Notes under the pieces: model-generated
The model's database searches: none
Told to the model about the DNA's origin: nothing
Seen by the model: the letters and a program-made list of their open reading frames with translations, nothing else
Origin: Lachnospiraceae bacterium M18-1
GTDB taxonomy: Bacteria; Bacillota; Clostridia; Lachnospirales; Lachnospiraceae
Reading direction: 5' to 3'
Assembly: GCA_000403295.2 (NCBI GenBank)
Contig: KE159605.1
Location: 1 to 63,296, forward strand
DNA: 63,296 nt
Made by a program: the position numbers and the translations under genes
Part shown: positions 38,284 to 47,075 of the stretch, piece after piece
Layout of the letters: each line of letters opens with the position of its first letter
Position numbering within the stretch: the stretch's first letter is position 1

Positions 38284-39306
38284 ATGGGAAGCATAAAGAA
38301 AAAGATTGGGATTGCGGTCTCCGCAGCCGGTCTGCTGGCAGTTGCAGTTACCTTCGTATCTGTAGTCAGCGAAAATAATACAGACAAAGTCGAAATCCGT
38401 CTGGCGCACAACCAGTCCGCCGGATCGGAAATTGCTGATTCGATTGCGATGTTCTCAGAATTTGCGGCAGAGGATGAGTCTAAAAACCTGAATGTCAATA
38501 TTTACGCAAGCGGAGTTTTGGGCACAGAAAAAGAAGAAATAGAGATGGTACAGGCAGGCATCCTGGATATGGCAAAGGTCAGCTCAAACACCCTGGGGCA
38601 GTTTGCCGATGAATATGCCATATTTGCGGTGCCTTACCTGTTCGTAGATCAGGACCACTACTACACGGCTATGGAGAAAAGTGAGAAAGTAAAAGAACTG
38701 TTCCGCTCCACGGCAGACGAGGGATTTATTGCTATTGGGTATTACGCCAACGGTTCCCGCAATTTTTACCTGAAAGAGGACAAAGCCTGCACGGATCCTT
38801 CGGTCCTTAAGGGCAAGAAGATCCGTTCCATGCCAAGCTCTACATCCATGGATATGATCTCCCGCATGGGGGGCTCCCCGGTGCCTATGGCAGCCAGCGA
38901 AACCTATACCTCTCTGCAGCAGGGGATCGTGGACGGCGCGGAGAATACAGAGCTCGCCTTGACGGTAGACGGACACCAGGACCTGGTCAAATCCTATACC
39001 TATACAGAGCATCAGTATTCGCCGGATATCTATATCATCAGTACGAAAACATGGGAAAAGCTGTCAAAAGAGCAGCAGGACTATCTGGTGGAATGCCTGG
39101 AAAAGACCAATGATAATTTTAAGAAGCTTTATAACGGCATGATGGAAGAGGCAATGGAAGAAGCCCAGTCCCATGGTGTCACAGTATACAGGGATATCGA
39201 CAAGTCCGAATTTATCGAAGCGGTATCTCCTATTCACGAGGAGTTCTGTGAACGGGGGGACAGCTATCGGGAGCTTTATGAAGATATCCAGAACTATGCA
39301 GAATAG
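38284..39306 (+). CDS. dctP: TRAP transporter substrate-binding protein DctP
   Basis: 340 residues. A hydrophobic N-terminal segment (IGIAVSAAGLLAVAVTFVSV) serves as signal or anchor. The DctP fold follows with IRLAHNQSAGSEIADSIAMF, DMAKVSSNTLGQFADEYAIF, GKKIRSMPSS (substrate-carboxylate Arg region) and GIVDGAENTELAL. It captures an acidic sugar outside the cell and hands it to DctQM. GAAGGAGAGGAAG lies before the ATG. Context in the kdu island suggests uronates or unsaturated oligouronides as ligand. Confidence 0.92.
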   Translation: MGSIKKKIGIAVSAAGLLAVAVTFVSVVSENNTDKVEIRLAHNQSAGSEIADSIAMFSEFAAEDESKNLNVNIYASGVLGTEKEEIEMVQAGILDMAKVSSNTLGQFADEYAIFAVPYLFVDQDHYYTAMEKSEKVKELFRSTADEGFIAIGYYANGSRNFYLKEDKACTDPSVLKGKKIRSMPSSTSMDMISRMGGSPVPMAASETYTSLQQGIVDGAENTELALTVDGHQDLVKSYTYTEHQYSPDIYIISTKTWEKLSKEQQDYLVECLEKTNDNFKKLYNGMMEEAMEEAQSHGVTVYRDIDKSEFIEAVSPIHEEFCERGDSYRELYEDIQNYAE

Positions 39307-39318
39307 GGGGGACAAAGG

Positions 39319-39798
39319 ATGAAGCTTTTAAATAAAATCATTGAGTATGTACTTGCGTTTCTGGTCGTGGTGATGGTGGCAGGATGCTTCTGGCAGATTT
39401 TCACCCGGTTTATCCTGAATGATCCGAGTCAATGGACGGAAGAGCTTCTGCGGTATGCTCTGATCTGGCTGACCATGCTGGGGGTTCCCTATGCCTATGG
39501 AAGAGGGCAGCATATTTCCATCGGATTTATCACAGGCACCTTTACGAAAAAAGGAACTTTGAAAAATCAGATTTTTATTGAGATTCTGGTGCTGTTTTTA
39601 AGCGTATTTGTAATGATCGCGGGCGGAATCATGGTATCCATGAATGCGGCAGGCCAGGTATCTCCGGCCATGCAGATTCCAATGCAGCTCTACTATATCG
39701 GCGTACCGATCTGCGGAATGCTGATGGTGGTCTATTCGGCAGAACGCCTGCTGCAATTTGTAAAAGAATATTCGGAAATGAAAAAGGAGGGGAAATAA
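39319..39798 (+). CDS. dctQ: TRAP transporter small permease DctQ
   Basis: 159 residues with four membrane helices and the family pattern FTRFILNDPSQWTEELLRYALIW near residue 31. It couples DctP to the large permease. It starts 12 bases after dctP, and dctM follows its stop directly, so all three are one operon. Confidence 0.92.
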   Translation: MKLLNKIIEYVLAFLVVVMVAGCFWQIFTRFILNDPSQWTEELLRYALIWLTMLGVPYAYGRGQHISIGFITGTFTKKGTLKNQIFIEILVLFLSVFVMIAGGIMVSMNAAGQVSPAMQIPMQLYYIGVPICGMLMVVYSAERLLQFVKEYSEMKKEGK

Positions 39799-41103
39799 AT
39801 GCAGTTACAAGCGGCTTTGGTATTGATCATATTATTCTTTTTCCTGCTGGCAATGAGCGTGCCTGTGTCATTCAGCATCATTACGTCGGCACTGATCACC
39901 ATTATCATGTTTCTGACACCGCAGTTCGGAATGTTCATCTCGGCACAGAAGCTGGTCAGCGGTATTGACAGCTTTACGCTGCTTGCCGTCCCCTTCTTTA
40001 TACTGGCAGGACAGCTGATGAGCAGCGGCGGGATCGCCAGAAGGCTGATCAACCTGGCAATGCTTTTCCTCGGAAAGGTTCCCGGTTCCCTGGCGCTGAC
40101 CAATATCGCAGGAAACGCCATGTTCGGCTCTCTGTCCGGTTCCGGTATCGCGGCAGCCACAGCTATCGGCGGAGTCATGAACCCGCTGGAAAAGGAGCAG
40201 GGCTATGACGAGGGATTTTCGGCGGCCACCAATATCGCCACCGCACCGGTGGGACAGCTGATTCCTCCCACCAATGCATTTATCGTGTATTCCGCGGCCA
40301 GCGGCGGCGCTTCGGTTGCGACACTGTTCATGGCCGGATGGATTCCGGGACTGTTATGGGCATTTCTCTGTATGGTAGTTGCATTTCTGTACGCAAAGAA
40401 ACAGGGCTATGTGGTAAAACGGGAAAAGCTGACCGGGGCAGAGGCGGCAAAGGTTGTGTGGGATGCCATCCCAAGCCTTCTTCTGATCGTCATTATTATC
40501 GGAGGAATCCTGTCCGGCTATTTTACTCCTACGGAGGCTTCCGGGGTTGCGGTCATCTATGCATTTATTCTGTCCGCATTTGTTTATAAGAGCATCAAGC
40601 TGAAAGACTTAAAAGACATCCTGGTGGATGCGGCAGTGATGACTACGATCGTTATGCTGATCATCGGTGCATCTTCTGTATTGTCCTTTGTACTGTCCTT
40701 TACCGGACTGCCCCAGGCGATCAGCAGCCTGATGCTGGGCGTGTCGGACAACAAGATCGTGATCCTGCTGCTGATCAATATCATCCTGCTGATCGTAGGA
40801 ACATTTATGGATATGGCTCCGGCATTGCTGATCTTTACACCCATCTTCCTGCCGGTTATCACGAACATCGGTATGGACCCGATCCAGTTCGGCGTGATGA
40901 TGGTCATGAACCTGTCTATCGGAACCGTAACCCCGCCGGTGGGAAGCGTCCTCTTCGTGGGCTGCAGCGTGGCCAAGCTGAAGGTGGAAGATGTGGTTTC
41001 CAAACTGATTCCGTATTTTGCGGCGATCCTGATCGCATTGTTGTTTGTCACATTCGTACCAGCATTGAGTACCTGGCTTCCAACGGTACTGGGACTGATG
41101 TAG
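39799..41103 (+). CDS. dctM: TRAP transporter large permease DctM
   Basis: 434 residues, about 12 membrane helices. DctM motifs include VPFFILAGQLMSSGGIARRL near 65, GNAMFGSLSGSGIAAATAIG, GQLIPPTNAFIVYS and MNLSIGTVTPPVGSVLFVG. It is the sodium-driven transport subunit. The start codon directly follows the dctQ stop, with AAAAGGAGGGG as ribosome site inside dctQ. Confidence 0.94.
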   Translation: MQLQAALVLIILFFFLLAMSVPVSFSIITSALITIIMFLTPQFGMFISAQKLVSGIDSFTLLAVPFFILAGQLMSSGGIARRLINLAMLFLGKVPGSLALTNIAGNAMFGSLSGSGIAAATAIGGVMNPLEKEQGYDEGFSAATNIATAPVGQLIPPTNAFIVYSAASGGASVATLFMAGWIPGLLWAFLCMVVAFLYAKKQGYVVKREKLTGAEAAKVVWDAIPSLLLIVIIIGGILSGYFTPTEASGVAVIYAFILSAFVYKSIKLKDLKDILVDAAVMTTIVMLIIGASSVLSFVLSFTGLPQAISSLMLGVSDNKIVILLLINIILLIVGTFMDMAPALLIFTPIFLPVITNIGMDPIQFGVMMVMNLSIGTVTPPVGSVLFVGCSVAKLKVEDVVSKLIPYFAAILIALLFVTFVPALSTWLPTVLGLM

Positions 41104-41140
41104 AAGGAGAATCCGGGCAGCAGGTGATAAACAGAAACGT

Positions 41141-42028
41141 CTATGGATTGGCAGGAAGGTTCGTGTGGGTTACGATATTCAGTGTTTTGCGGTATTTCAG
41201 CGGAGATACGGTCATGTAGGTCTTGAAGGTTTTTTCGAAATGGGTCATCGTGCCGTAGCCTACCAGGTCCGCGATCTCCGCCACGCTCAAGTCCGTCTCT
41301 TCCAGATACCGCTTTGCTTTCTGGATCCGGTGGATGTTGGTATACTCGCTGATCGTATAGCCGGTGACTTCTTTAAATACCCGGCAGGCATAATATTTGC
41401 TGAGAAAAAATTTTGCAGCCAGATCGTCCAGGGAAAGAGCCTCTTCGCAGTGTTCGGACAGATAGTCGGCAATCTCGTATACATGCCGGAACTTGCCGCC
41501 GTCAGGGTCGAGAGGACCCTCCTGTGCGTGATGGTTCAGTTCCCGGGTGAGCCGGAGAAAATAGGAGGTTACGGCAAGTTCTACGGCCTGCTTGTAATTG
41601 CGTTCCTTGTCCCTGCATTCCTGCTTGAACAGATAGTACAGATCCATGAACTGCTCCTGCTGCTGCGGAGTCAGATGGTAGACGCCGTAGTGCTGGTGAA
41701 AAAATCGTACCAGCTGCAGGGTCGGATATTTCCGGTCCAGATCCTGCATGCGTTCGCTGCTGACATATAGGATGATCCGGTTATGTCCGGTATCGTCCTC
41801 GGAAACGGATTTGGTCATGTGGATCAGGTTGGTGTCCACCAGGATCAGATCCCCCTTGGAGGCAATAAAATTGCGGTTATTGAAGAAAAAGAGACGTTCC
41901 CCCTCCAGGATATAGAAGATCTCATATTCGTTGTGAAAATGCTTCACGCGCATATCAAACTTTCCGTACCGGACCATGTGCTCCAGGGAAATACCGTCAA
42001 TGGAGGCGTAGTAGGTTACTTTTTCCAA
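41141..42028 (-). CDS. AraC family transcriptional regulator with cupin sensor
   Basis: 295 residues. The N-terminal cupin (FHNEYEIFYILEGERLFFFN, near 32-51) is the likely ligand domain. The C-terminal DNA-binding part has LDDLAAKFFLSKYYACRVFK and VAEIADLVGYGTMTHFEKTFK, two helix-turn-helices. It is divergent from the glycuronyl hydrolase gene and shares the short region 42029-42125 with it, so it probably controls that gene and perhaps the TRAP operon in response to a uronate. Confidence 0.88.
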   Translation of the reverse strand: MEKVTYYASIDGISLEHMVRYGKFDMRVKHFHNEYEIFYILEGERLFFFNNRNFIASKGDLILVDTNLIHMTKSVSEDDTGHNRIILYVSSERMQDLDRKYPTLQLVRFFHQHYGVYHLTPQQQEQFMDLYYLFKQECRDKERNYKQAVELAVTSYFLRLTRELNHHAQEGPLDPDGGKFRHVYEIADYLSEHCEEALSLDDLAAKFFLSKYYACRVFKEVTGYTISEYTNIHRIQKAKRYLEETDLSVAEIADLVGYGTMTHFEKTFKTYMTVSPLKYRKTLNIVTHTNLPANP

Positions 42029-42047
42029 AATATCACCTGCTTTCTCT

Positions 42048-42076
42048 TTTGTACCTTGTTACAAAGAGTATATAAT
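42048..42076 (+). promoter_or_regulatory. Promoter and operator of the glycuronyl hydrolase gene
   Basis: TTGTAC (42049-42054), a 16-base spacer and TATAAT (42071-42076). The spacer region contains the inverted pair TTTGTA (42048-42053)/TACAAA (42060-42065), a plausible regulator site overlapping the -35. Confidence 0.55.
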
Positions 42077-42125
42077 AGGAACAGTAAATTTGCAAAGCAA
42101 TTCATTACAAAGGAAGGGAGAAAAA

Positions 42126-43247
42126 ATGAAGATGAACGAAACGGAGCTCAGAAGAAAGCTGGATCTGGTGATCGAGAAGCTTTTGAACCTGGGAGGTCCG
42201 GAAAATGAAAAGGAACTGGAAGAAACCGGCGGGGAAGCAATCGGATTTTTTAAGCGGGACTTCGGAATCCGGGAATGGGATTGGCCACAGGGGGTAGGCT
42301 TGTATGGCCTGCTTCGGATCATGCAGTATGATAAAAGTGAGAAATATAAGGAGTTTTTGCACAACTGGTTTGTGGGAAATATGGAACTGGGGCTGCCGTC
42401 CCGCAATATCAATACTACGACCCCGCTTCTGACGCTGGCGGAGCTGAATGAATACTACCATGATCCGAAGTTCGAGGAACTCTGCCTGAACTGGGCAGAC
42501 TGGCTTATGAACTGCATTCCCAGGACAAAGGAAGGGGGCTTCCAGCATGTGACCAGCGCCAACGGGGACCGGCAGGGGGTTCGGCTGAATGAAAATGAAA
42601 TGTGGATCGATACCTTATTCATGACCGTACTCTTCCTGAATAAAATGGGGCAGAAATACGAAAGAGAAGAATGGGTCGACGAAAGCATCCACCAGATGCT
42701 CATGCACATCAAATACCTGTATGATAAAAAGAGCGGTCTGTTCTATCATGGATGGACCTTTAACGGAAATCATAATTTCGGCGGAGTATTCTGGTGCAGG
42801 GGCAACAGCTGGTTCACCCTGGGAAGCATGGAGTATATCGAGATGTCCAGGGGAAATCTGAATCCGGGTGTAAAGACGCTGATCGTGGATACCTATAAGG
42901 CTCAGGCAGCGGCGCTGAAAAAGCTGCAGAGCAGAAGCGGGCTCTGGCATACGGTGCTGAATGATCCGGAGAGTTATGAAGAGGTGTCCGGTTCGGCGGC
43001 TATTGCGGCTGGAATCCTTAAGGGCGTCCGCTTCGGGATTCTGGATGACTCTTACCTGGAATGCGCGGCACGGGCGATCAAGGGTATTTTGGAAAATATT
43101 GACGAGGACGGCACGGTATTGAAGGTGTCTGGAGGGACCGGGATGGGAATGGACGCGGAGCATTACAAGAACATCCTGATCGCTCCAATGGCCTATGGAC
43201 AGGCGCTGACGATTCTGGCACTGGCTGAGGCGCTTCTGCATTGGTGA
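42126..43247 (+). CDS. Unsaturated glycuronyl hydrolase, GH88/GH105
   Basis: 373 residues from the ATG at 42126, preceded by AAGGAAGGGAG. The family pattern of an alpha/alpha barrel is visible: DWPQGVGLYGLLRIMQ near 40, ENEMWIDTLFMTVLFL with the likely catalytic Asp, FYHGWTF and FWCRGNSWFTLGSMEYI. There is no signal peptide, so it acts in the cytosol on imported fragments. It hydrates the double bond left by a polysaccharide lyase and releases 5-keto-4-deoxyuronate for KduI. The sequence best resembles YteR/YesR rhamnogalacturonyl hydrolases, but GH88 cannot be excluded. Confidence 0.85.
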   Translation: MKMNETELRRKLDLVIEKLLNLGGPENEKELEETGGEAIGFFKRDFGIREWDWPQGVGLYGLLRIMQYDKSEKYKEFLHNWFVGNMELGLPSRNINTTTPLLTLAELNEYYHDPKFEELCLNWADWLMNCIPRTKEGGFQHVTSANGDRQGVRLNENEMWIDTLFMTVLFLNKMGQKYEREEWVDESIHQMLMHIKYLYDKKSGLFYHGWTFNGNHNFGGVFWCRGNSWFTLGSMEYIEMSRGNLNPGVKTLIVDTYKAQAAALKKLQSRSGLWHTVLNDPESYEEVSGSAAIAAGILKGVRFGILDDSYLECAARAIKGILENIDEDGTVLKVSGGTGMGMDAEHYKNILIAPMAYGQALTILALAEALLHW

Positions 43248-43279
43248 AATATTGTATGAAAAAAAGAAAGGGGAATCAT

Positions 43280-44080
43280 ATGAGCATTTTAGACAGTTTT
43301 TCATTGGAAGGTAAGGTGGCGCTCGTAACCGGCGGCGCTTACGGCATTGGGTTTGCCATTGCGGAAGCTTATGCCAGGGCAGGAGCGAAAATTGCTTTTA
43401 ACTGCCGGGGGCAGGAGCACCTGGACAAGGCCCTTGCAGATTATGAAGCCAAGGGGATCCAGGCAAAAGGATATCTCTGCGATGTGACAGACGAGGACCA
43501 GGTGCGGGAGATGGTGGAAAGCATCAGGAAGGAACTGGGTGTGATCGATATTTTGGTAAACAACGCCGGCATCATCAAACGGATTCCCATGACGGAGATG
43601 AGTGCGGCGGAATTTCGCCAGGTCATAGACATTGACCTGAATGCGCCATTTATCATGTCCAAAGCCGTTCTGCCGGATATGATCGAAAAAGGACATGGAA
43701 AGATCATCAACATCTGCTCTATGATGAGCGAGCTTGGCCGGGAGACGGTTTCTGCCTATGCAGCCGCAAAGGGCGGATTGAAGATGCTGACGAAAAATAT
43801 CTGTTCGGAATACGGAGAATACAACATCCAGTGCAACGGTATCGGTCCCGGATATATCGCCACGCCGCAGACGGCACCGCTTCGGGAGGCACAGGCTGAT
43901 GGCAGCAGGCATCCCTTTGACCAGTTTATCATATCCAAGACTCCGGCTGCACGGTGGGGCGATCCGGAGGACCTGATGGGGCCGGCGGTATTTCTGGCAT
44001 CGGACGCATCCAACTTTGTAAACGGACAGATCCTGTATGTTGACGGAGGGATCCTGGCATATATCGGAAAGCAGCCGTAA
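43280..44080 (+). CDS. kduD: 2-dehydro-3-deoxy-D-gluconate 5-dehydrogenase KduD
   Basis: 266 residues from the ATG at 43280 after GAAAGGGG. Short-chain dehydrogenase motifs: VTGGAYGIGFAIAEAYA (cofactor), NNAGIIKR, the catalytic Tyr and Lys in SAYAAAKGG and the late DGGILAYIG. It reduces the KduI product to 2-keto-3-deoxygluconate. KDG kinase and aldolase are not in the window. It follows the hydrolase gene by 32 bases and ends at a strong terminator. Confidence 0.92.
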   Translation: MSILDSFSLEGKVALVTGGAYGIGFAIAEAYARAGAKIAFNCRGQEHLDKALADYEAKGIQAKGYLCDVTDEDQVREMVESIRKELGVIDILVNNAGIIKRIPMTEMSAAEFRQVIDIDLNAPFIMSKAVLPDMIEKGHGKIINICSMMSELGRETVSAYAAAKGGLKMLTKNICSEYGEYNIQCNGIGPGYIATPQTAPLREAQADGSRHPFDQFIISKTPAARWGDPEDLMGPAVFLASDASNFVNGQILYVDGGILAYIGKQP

Positions 44081-44093
44081 CATACGGCACGCT

Positions 44094-44141
44094 GCACGAA
44101 AAAGGCATACGAATCATATCGACCGTATGCCTTTTTCGTGC
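44094..44141. terminator. Bidirectional terminator after kduD
   Basis: An 18-bp perfect stem, GCACGAAAAAGGCATACG (44094-44111) with CGTATGCCTTTTTCGTGC (44124-44141), with A and T runs inside the stem. It serves kduD and the convergent AraC gene. Confidence 0.9.
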
Positions 44142-44153
44142 GCCCGGTCTGCG

Positions 44154-45032
44154 CTACTGCTCATACATGGCATATTTTTTAGGGGAGATTCCTACGGCTT
44201 TTGTAAATGCTTTTAAAAAATTGCTGTAATCCTGGAAACCGCACATCCCGCAGGTCTCCGTAACCGAATAGCCCTCTGCCAGCAGCGCCTTAGCACGGGA
44301 AATCCGCTTGGCGGTGATATACCGGTTGATGGTTGTTCCGGTCTCATCTTTAAAGATCCGGCACAGGTAGGAGCTGCTCAGATAAAAATGGGCGGCCAGC
44401 TTCCCAATCGTCAGTTCTTCCGTCAGGTTCAGGTTTACATAGGACAAAATGGCATCGATCTGTTCCGAATGAGAAGCCGATGCTTTTCTCTCTGTGGAAA
44501 CCGTCAATGCCCGGTCCTCCTCGCAGCGCAGGAGAAAGATCCGGTTCAGATAGATCATGAGCTCCAAAAACGCAGTCTGCTCCAGGATATCCCGGCCAAA
44601 TTGTTTCTCCTCCGATAGCTTATGTATATAATATAAAAAACGCTTCTTTTCCTCCTGTGACAGGCTCAGTCTGTGGCCGAATGAGGTATCTCTCCGTGTG
44701 AAGCAGTAATTCAGATCAGTCTGCTCCGTAGAAAATTTTTTCAGATAATCCGGATAAATAGACAGCACGATCCGCTCATGAGTCACACGGTCAATCTGGG
44801 AAAGATAATGGCTTTCATATTGATTGATGAAAAAAATATCTCCCGGCTGGAAATCATAGAACCGGTTGTCGATCAAAAACTGCTTTCCGCCGGAGATGGA
44901 ATAGTAGACCTCGTAGCAGTCATGAATATGGATGCTCATTGTTTTTTCATCATTATATAAATGGGCGGCAGTAAATGTCTTCGTGTCGACACAGGATTGT
45001 ATGGCAGCTTTGCAGGAATTATGGATGATCAT
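44154..45032 (-). CDS. AraC family transcriptional regulator
   Basis: 292 residues. The N-terminal cupin has HIHDCYEVYYSISGGKQFLI near 32, and the C-terminal helix-turn-helix pair reads IGKLAAHFYLSSSYLCRIFK and VTETCGMCGFQDYSNFLKAF. It faces kduD tail to tail. As the second AraC regulator of the island it could sense a different intermediate. It is only a distant paralogue of the one at 41141. Confidence 0.87.
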   Translation of the reverse strand: MIIHNSCKAAIQSCVDTKTFTAAHLYNDEKTMSIHIHDCYEVYYSISGGKQFLIDNRFYDFQPGDIFFINQYESHYLSQIDRVTHERIVLSIYPDYLKKFSTEQTDLNYCFTRRDTSFGHRLSLSQEEKKRFLYYIHKLSEEKQFGRDILEQTAFLELMIYLNRIFLLRCEEDRALTVSTERKASASHSEQIDAILSYVNLNLTEELTIGKLAAHFYLSSSYLCRIFKDETGTTINRYITAKRISRAKALLAEGYSVTETCGMCGFQDYSNFLKAFTKAVGISPKKYAMYEQ

Positions 45033-45209
45033 GGCTATACCTCCGCTTGGATTGGAGCGTTCTCAAAAATCCGGATGCAAAAAGCGGATGCCTCAGCAGA
45101 CGTAAAAGTGCTTCAGCTGGAAAGCTTTTGAAACCGCTCACACAGGTTACCTATATCATAAAATGAATCCGGGGAATACGCAAGAGGTCAGATGCCTGAA
45201 ACTGCAGTA

Positions 45210-45283
45210 AATTGTGCGTTACTGTTCACACGGCATCGTGCACCCTGCTGCACGGCGTCCGGCTAATAAAGTAACAATTGTGC
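45210..45283. repeat. 58-bp GTTAC element with 8-bp target duplication
   Basis: The element 45218-45275 begins GTTACTGTTCACAC and ends AAAGTAAC. It is flanked directly by AATTGTGC at 45210-45217 and again at 45276-45283, an exact 8-bp duplication. Its sequence matches the inverted right end of the 196-bp element at 48132-48327 with about eight differences. It lies just upstream of the DUF975 promoter. Confidence 0.88.
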
Positions 45284-45292
45284 AGTTAATAC

Positions 45293-45321
45293 TTTCAAGA
45301 AGCAGGATAATGTGCTATACT
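45293..45321 (+). promoter_or_regulatory. Sigma-A promoter of the DUF975 gene
   Basis: TTTCAA (45293-45298), a 17-base spacer and TATACT (45316-45321), 10 bases after the GTTAC element. Confidence 0.6.
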
Positions 45322-45423
45322 GAATTTCAGCAGTCAGGATCTGCCGGGAGGATTATTTTGCCTGCCCCATATTCAGAGGATTCCGGCAGTCCTGACCAGA
45401 TGAAGCATAAGGGAGGGTTCATT

Positions 45424-46155
45424 ATGTGGAACAGAATAGACTTAAAGGTAAGAGGGAAGCTTTCCTTCACAAGGAACTATTGGTCGGCTGTGGTCGCGGC
45501 GCTTGTCATGGCTATTTTTACAGGAGGGTCCTATTCAAGGTATGGTTCGAAGGCTGCGGATACGTATGATTCTTTTCACGATTACGGCAGTTTTCATATG
45601 AGCGGTTCTGAATCTATGATGTTTACGATGTTTGCGCTCATGGCGGCCGCAGTGGCCGGGATCATCAGCCTTATTTTTATCATCGTAAAGATTTTTGTGG
45701 GAAATCTTCTGTTGGTGGGCGGAAGCCGCTTCTTTATCGAGAACCAGACCGGAAATCCGGGAGTAGGTGTGATCGGTTCGGCATTTCAGGGCGGGCAGTA
45801 TATGAATATTGTCGCGACTATGTTTTTAAAGGGACTGTTTATCGGTCTGTGGTCTCTCCTCTTTGTTGTGCCGGGAATCATTAAGCACTATGAGTATCTG
45901 ATGATCCCTTATATCCTGGCAGAGAATCCGGGGATGAGCAGACAGGAGGCATTTGCGATCAGCAAACGGATGATGATGGGGCAGAAGTGGAATGTATTTG
46001 TGCTGGACCTGTCCTTTCTCGGATGGCGTCTGCTGGAAGGGATCACGTTCGGCATCGTAGGTGTGTTCTATGTAGAGCCCTACTATCAGGCGACCATGGC
46101 GGAACTGTATGCGTTTAACCGGAATATGGCATACAAGCAGGGGTATATCAGATAA
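45424..46155 (+). CDS. DUF975 family membrane protein
   Basis: 243 residues from the ATG at 45424, preceded by AAGGGAGG. It opens WNRIDLKVRGKLSFTRNYW, the DUF975 signature, followed by about five membrane helices and VVPGIIKHYEYLMIPYILAE and SKRMMMGQKWNVFVLDLSFL. Function of the family is unknown; it is widespread in Firmicutes. The palindromic CTAG element sits between this gene and its terminator. Confidence 0.85.
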   Translation: MWNRIDLKVRGKLSFTRNYWSAVVAALVMAIFTGGSYSRYGSKAADTYDSFHDYGSFHMSGSESMMFTMFALMAAAVAGIISLIFIIVKIFVGNLLLVGGSRFFIENQTGNPGVGVIGSAFQGGQYMNIVATMFLKGLFIGLWSLLFVVPGIIKHYEYLMIPYILAENPGMSRQEAFAISKRMMMGQKWNVFVLDLSFLGWRLLEGITFGIVGVFYVEPYYQATMAELYAFNRNMAYKQGYIR

Positions 46156-46241
46156 AGCGCTGAATGCGGATCAAGGTTCGGAGTGGGAAAGTGTAATTAC
46201 CGCAGCGTCTTTATGGAAGAGTAAAAAATTGACCTTGGCTT

Positions 46242-46408
46242 CTAGTGTACTGACCGTATTATATCCGGTAAAACTCCGCAGGATAATTTTTCATCGGCAA
46301 GGCGGCTGAATGAGGCGTAGCCGGTAGCTACGTCGATTGAAGCCAACGCAGTCCGATGGAAAATTAGGGAAGGAGGTTTGCTGGAATATAATACGGTCAG
46401 TACACTAG
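46242..46408. repeat. 167-bp palindromic CTAG element, member 2 (copy 2)
   Basis: Nearly identical to 4435-4601, same length and orientation, with terminal CTAGTGTACTGACCG/CGGTCAGTACACTAG and central GTAGCCGGTAGCTAC hairpin. It separates the DUF975 gene from the terminator at 46410. Folded RNA from either strand would be a long hairpin with a smaller hairpin at its tip. Confidence 0.9.
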
Positions 46409-46409
46409 A

Positions 46410-46450
46410 TGTGCAGGTTCATGGATTATGAAAGAGCCTGCACAGTTTTT
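46410..46450 (+). terminator. Terminator downstream of the DUF975 gene
   Basis: TGTGCAGG pairs with CCTGCACA and is followed by GTTTTT. The next 250 bases (46451-46708) hold a GAGCTG/CAGCTC hairpin but no gene I can support. Confidence 0.82.
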
Positions 46451-46708
46451 GATACCTTAATAAAAGGAAAGAGCTGCCGCAGTCAATGCGGACAGCTCAG
46501 AGAAAAGGGAAATCTATCAAAATTCAGTCAATTGTCTTAAGTAAAACAGGAATCATTAGGCGAAGTCCAATGGCCGCGCATGCCTGCTGCATCCGCAGCC
46601 ATCGTCTTCTGTAAGTATGGATTTATCATAACAGCCATTTGTGAATCAGATGTGACAAGATATGGAAGAAATTATGAAAATTCTAAAATCAAAATAAAGA
46701 CAGATTTT

Positions 46709-46745
46709 GCCCGGAACGCCCCTGGTAAGGGGGGGCGTTCCGGGC
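46709..46745 (-). terminator. Strong GC-rich hairpin after the 102-residue gene
   Basis: GCCCGGAACGCCCC pairs perfectly with GGGGCGTTCCGGGC, 14 bp. On the minus strand the sequence after it is T-rich but interrupted. It probably terminates the minus-strand operon ending at 46751. Confidence 0.65.
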
Positions 46746-46750
46746 AATCT

Positions 46751-47059
46751 CTATGCTTTTTTTGCATTTACAATATGCATACAGTTCTTTTGGGCGGTAT
46801 TCCAGATTTCCTTTCGGGCCTCGTACATTTCGAAAAGCCATGCAATGGCAGAATCCATGCCCTCATCTGACATAGGAAAAGAGGCGGAGGTTTTCTCTTT
46901 CTCCGGAGTCTGTTCGAAAGACCAGGGTTCCGGGTAGACGAATACGGAGAAGGTTTCTTTGCTTTCATCCGAGCGGAAAAAATACCGCATTCCATGATGG
47001 CCTCCTGAGAAGGGCTCTTTTTTGAGTCCGCCCACAGGGATTAGATTTTTATCAATCAT
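46751..47059 (-). CDS. Hypothetical protein of 102 residues
   Basis: It has no signal peptide or membrane segment. Visible features are HHGMRYFFRSDESKETFSVF near 21 and an alpha-helical C-terminus. It starts 16 bases after the stop of the PHP gene on the same strand, so both are likely co-transcribed. I do not recognise a family. Aromatic and charged residues suggest a small soluble domain. Confidence 0.7.
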   Translation of the reverse strand: MIDKNLIPVGGLKKEPFSGGHHGMRYFFRSDESKETFSVFVYPEPWSFEQTPEKEKTSASFPMSDEGMDSAIAWLFEMYEARKEIWNTAQKNCMHIVNAKKA

Positions 47060-47075
47060 AACGGCACGTCCTGTT

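Noticed and set aside
45214..45423. N-terminal extension of the DUF975 protein
   Set aside because: The extra 70 codons run through the GTTAC element and the promoter and lack a ribosome site; the ATG at 45424 follows AAGGGAGG.
46580..46937. Open frames on the plus strand around the GC-rich hairpin
   Set aside because: They overlap a terminator and are antisense to the 102-residue gene; no ribosome site or family pattern.
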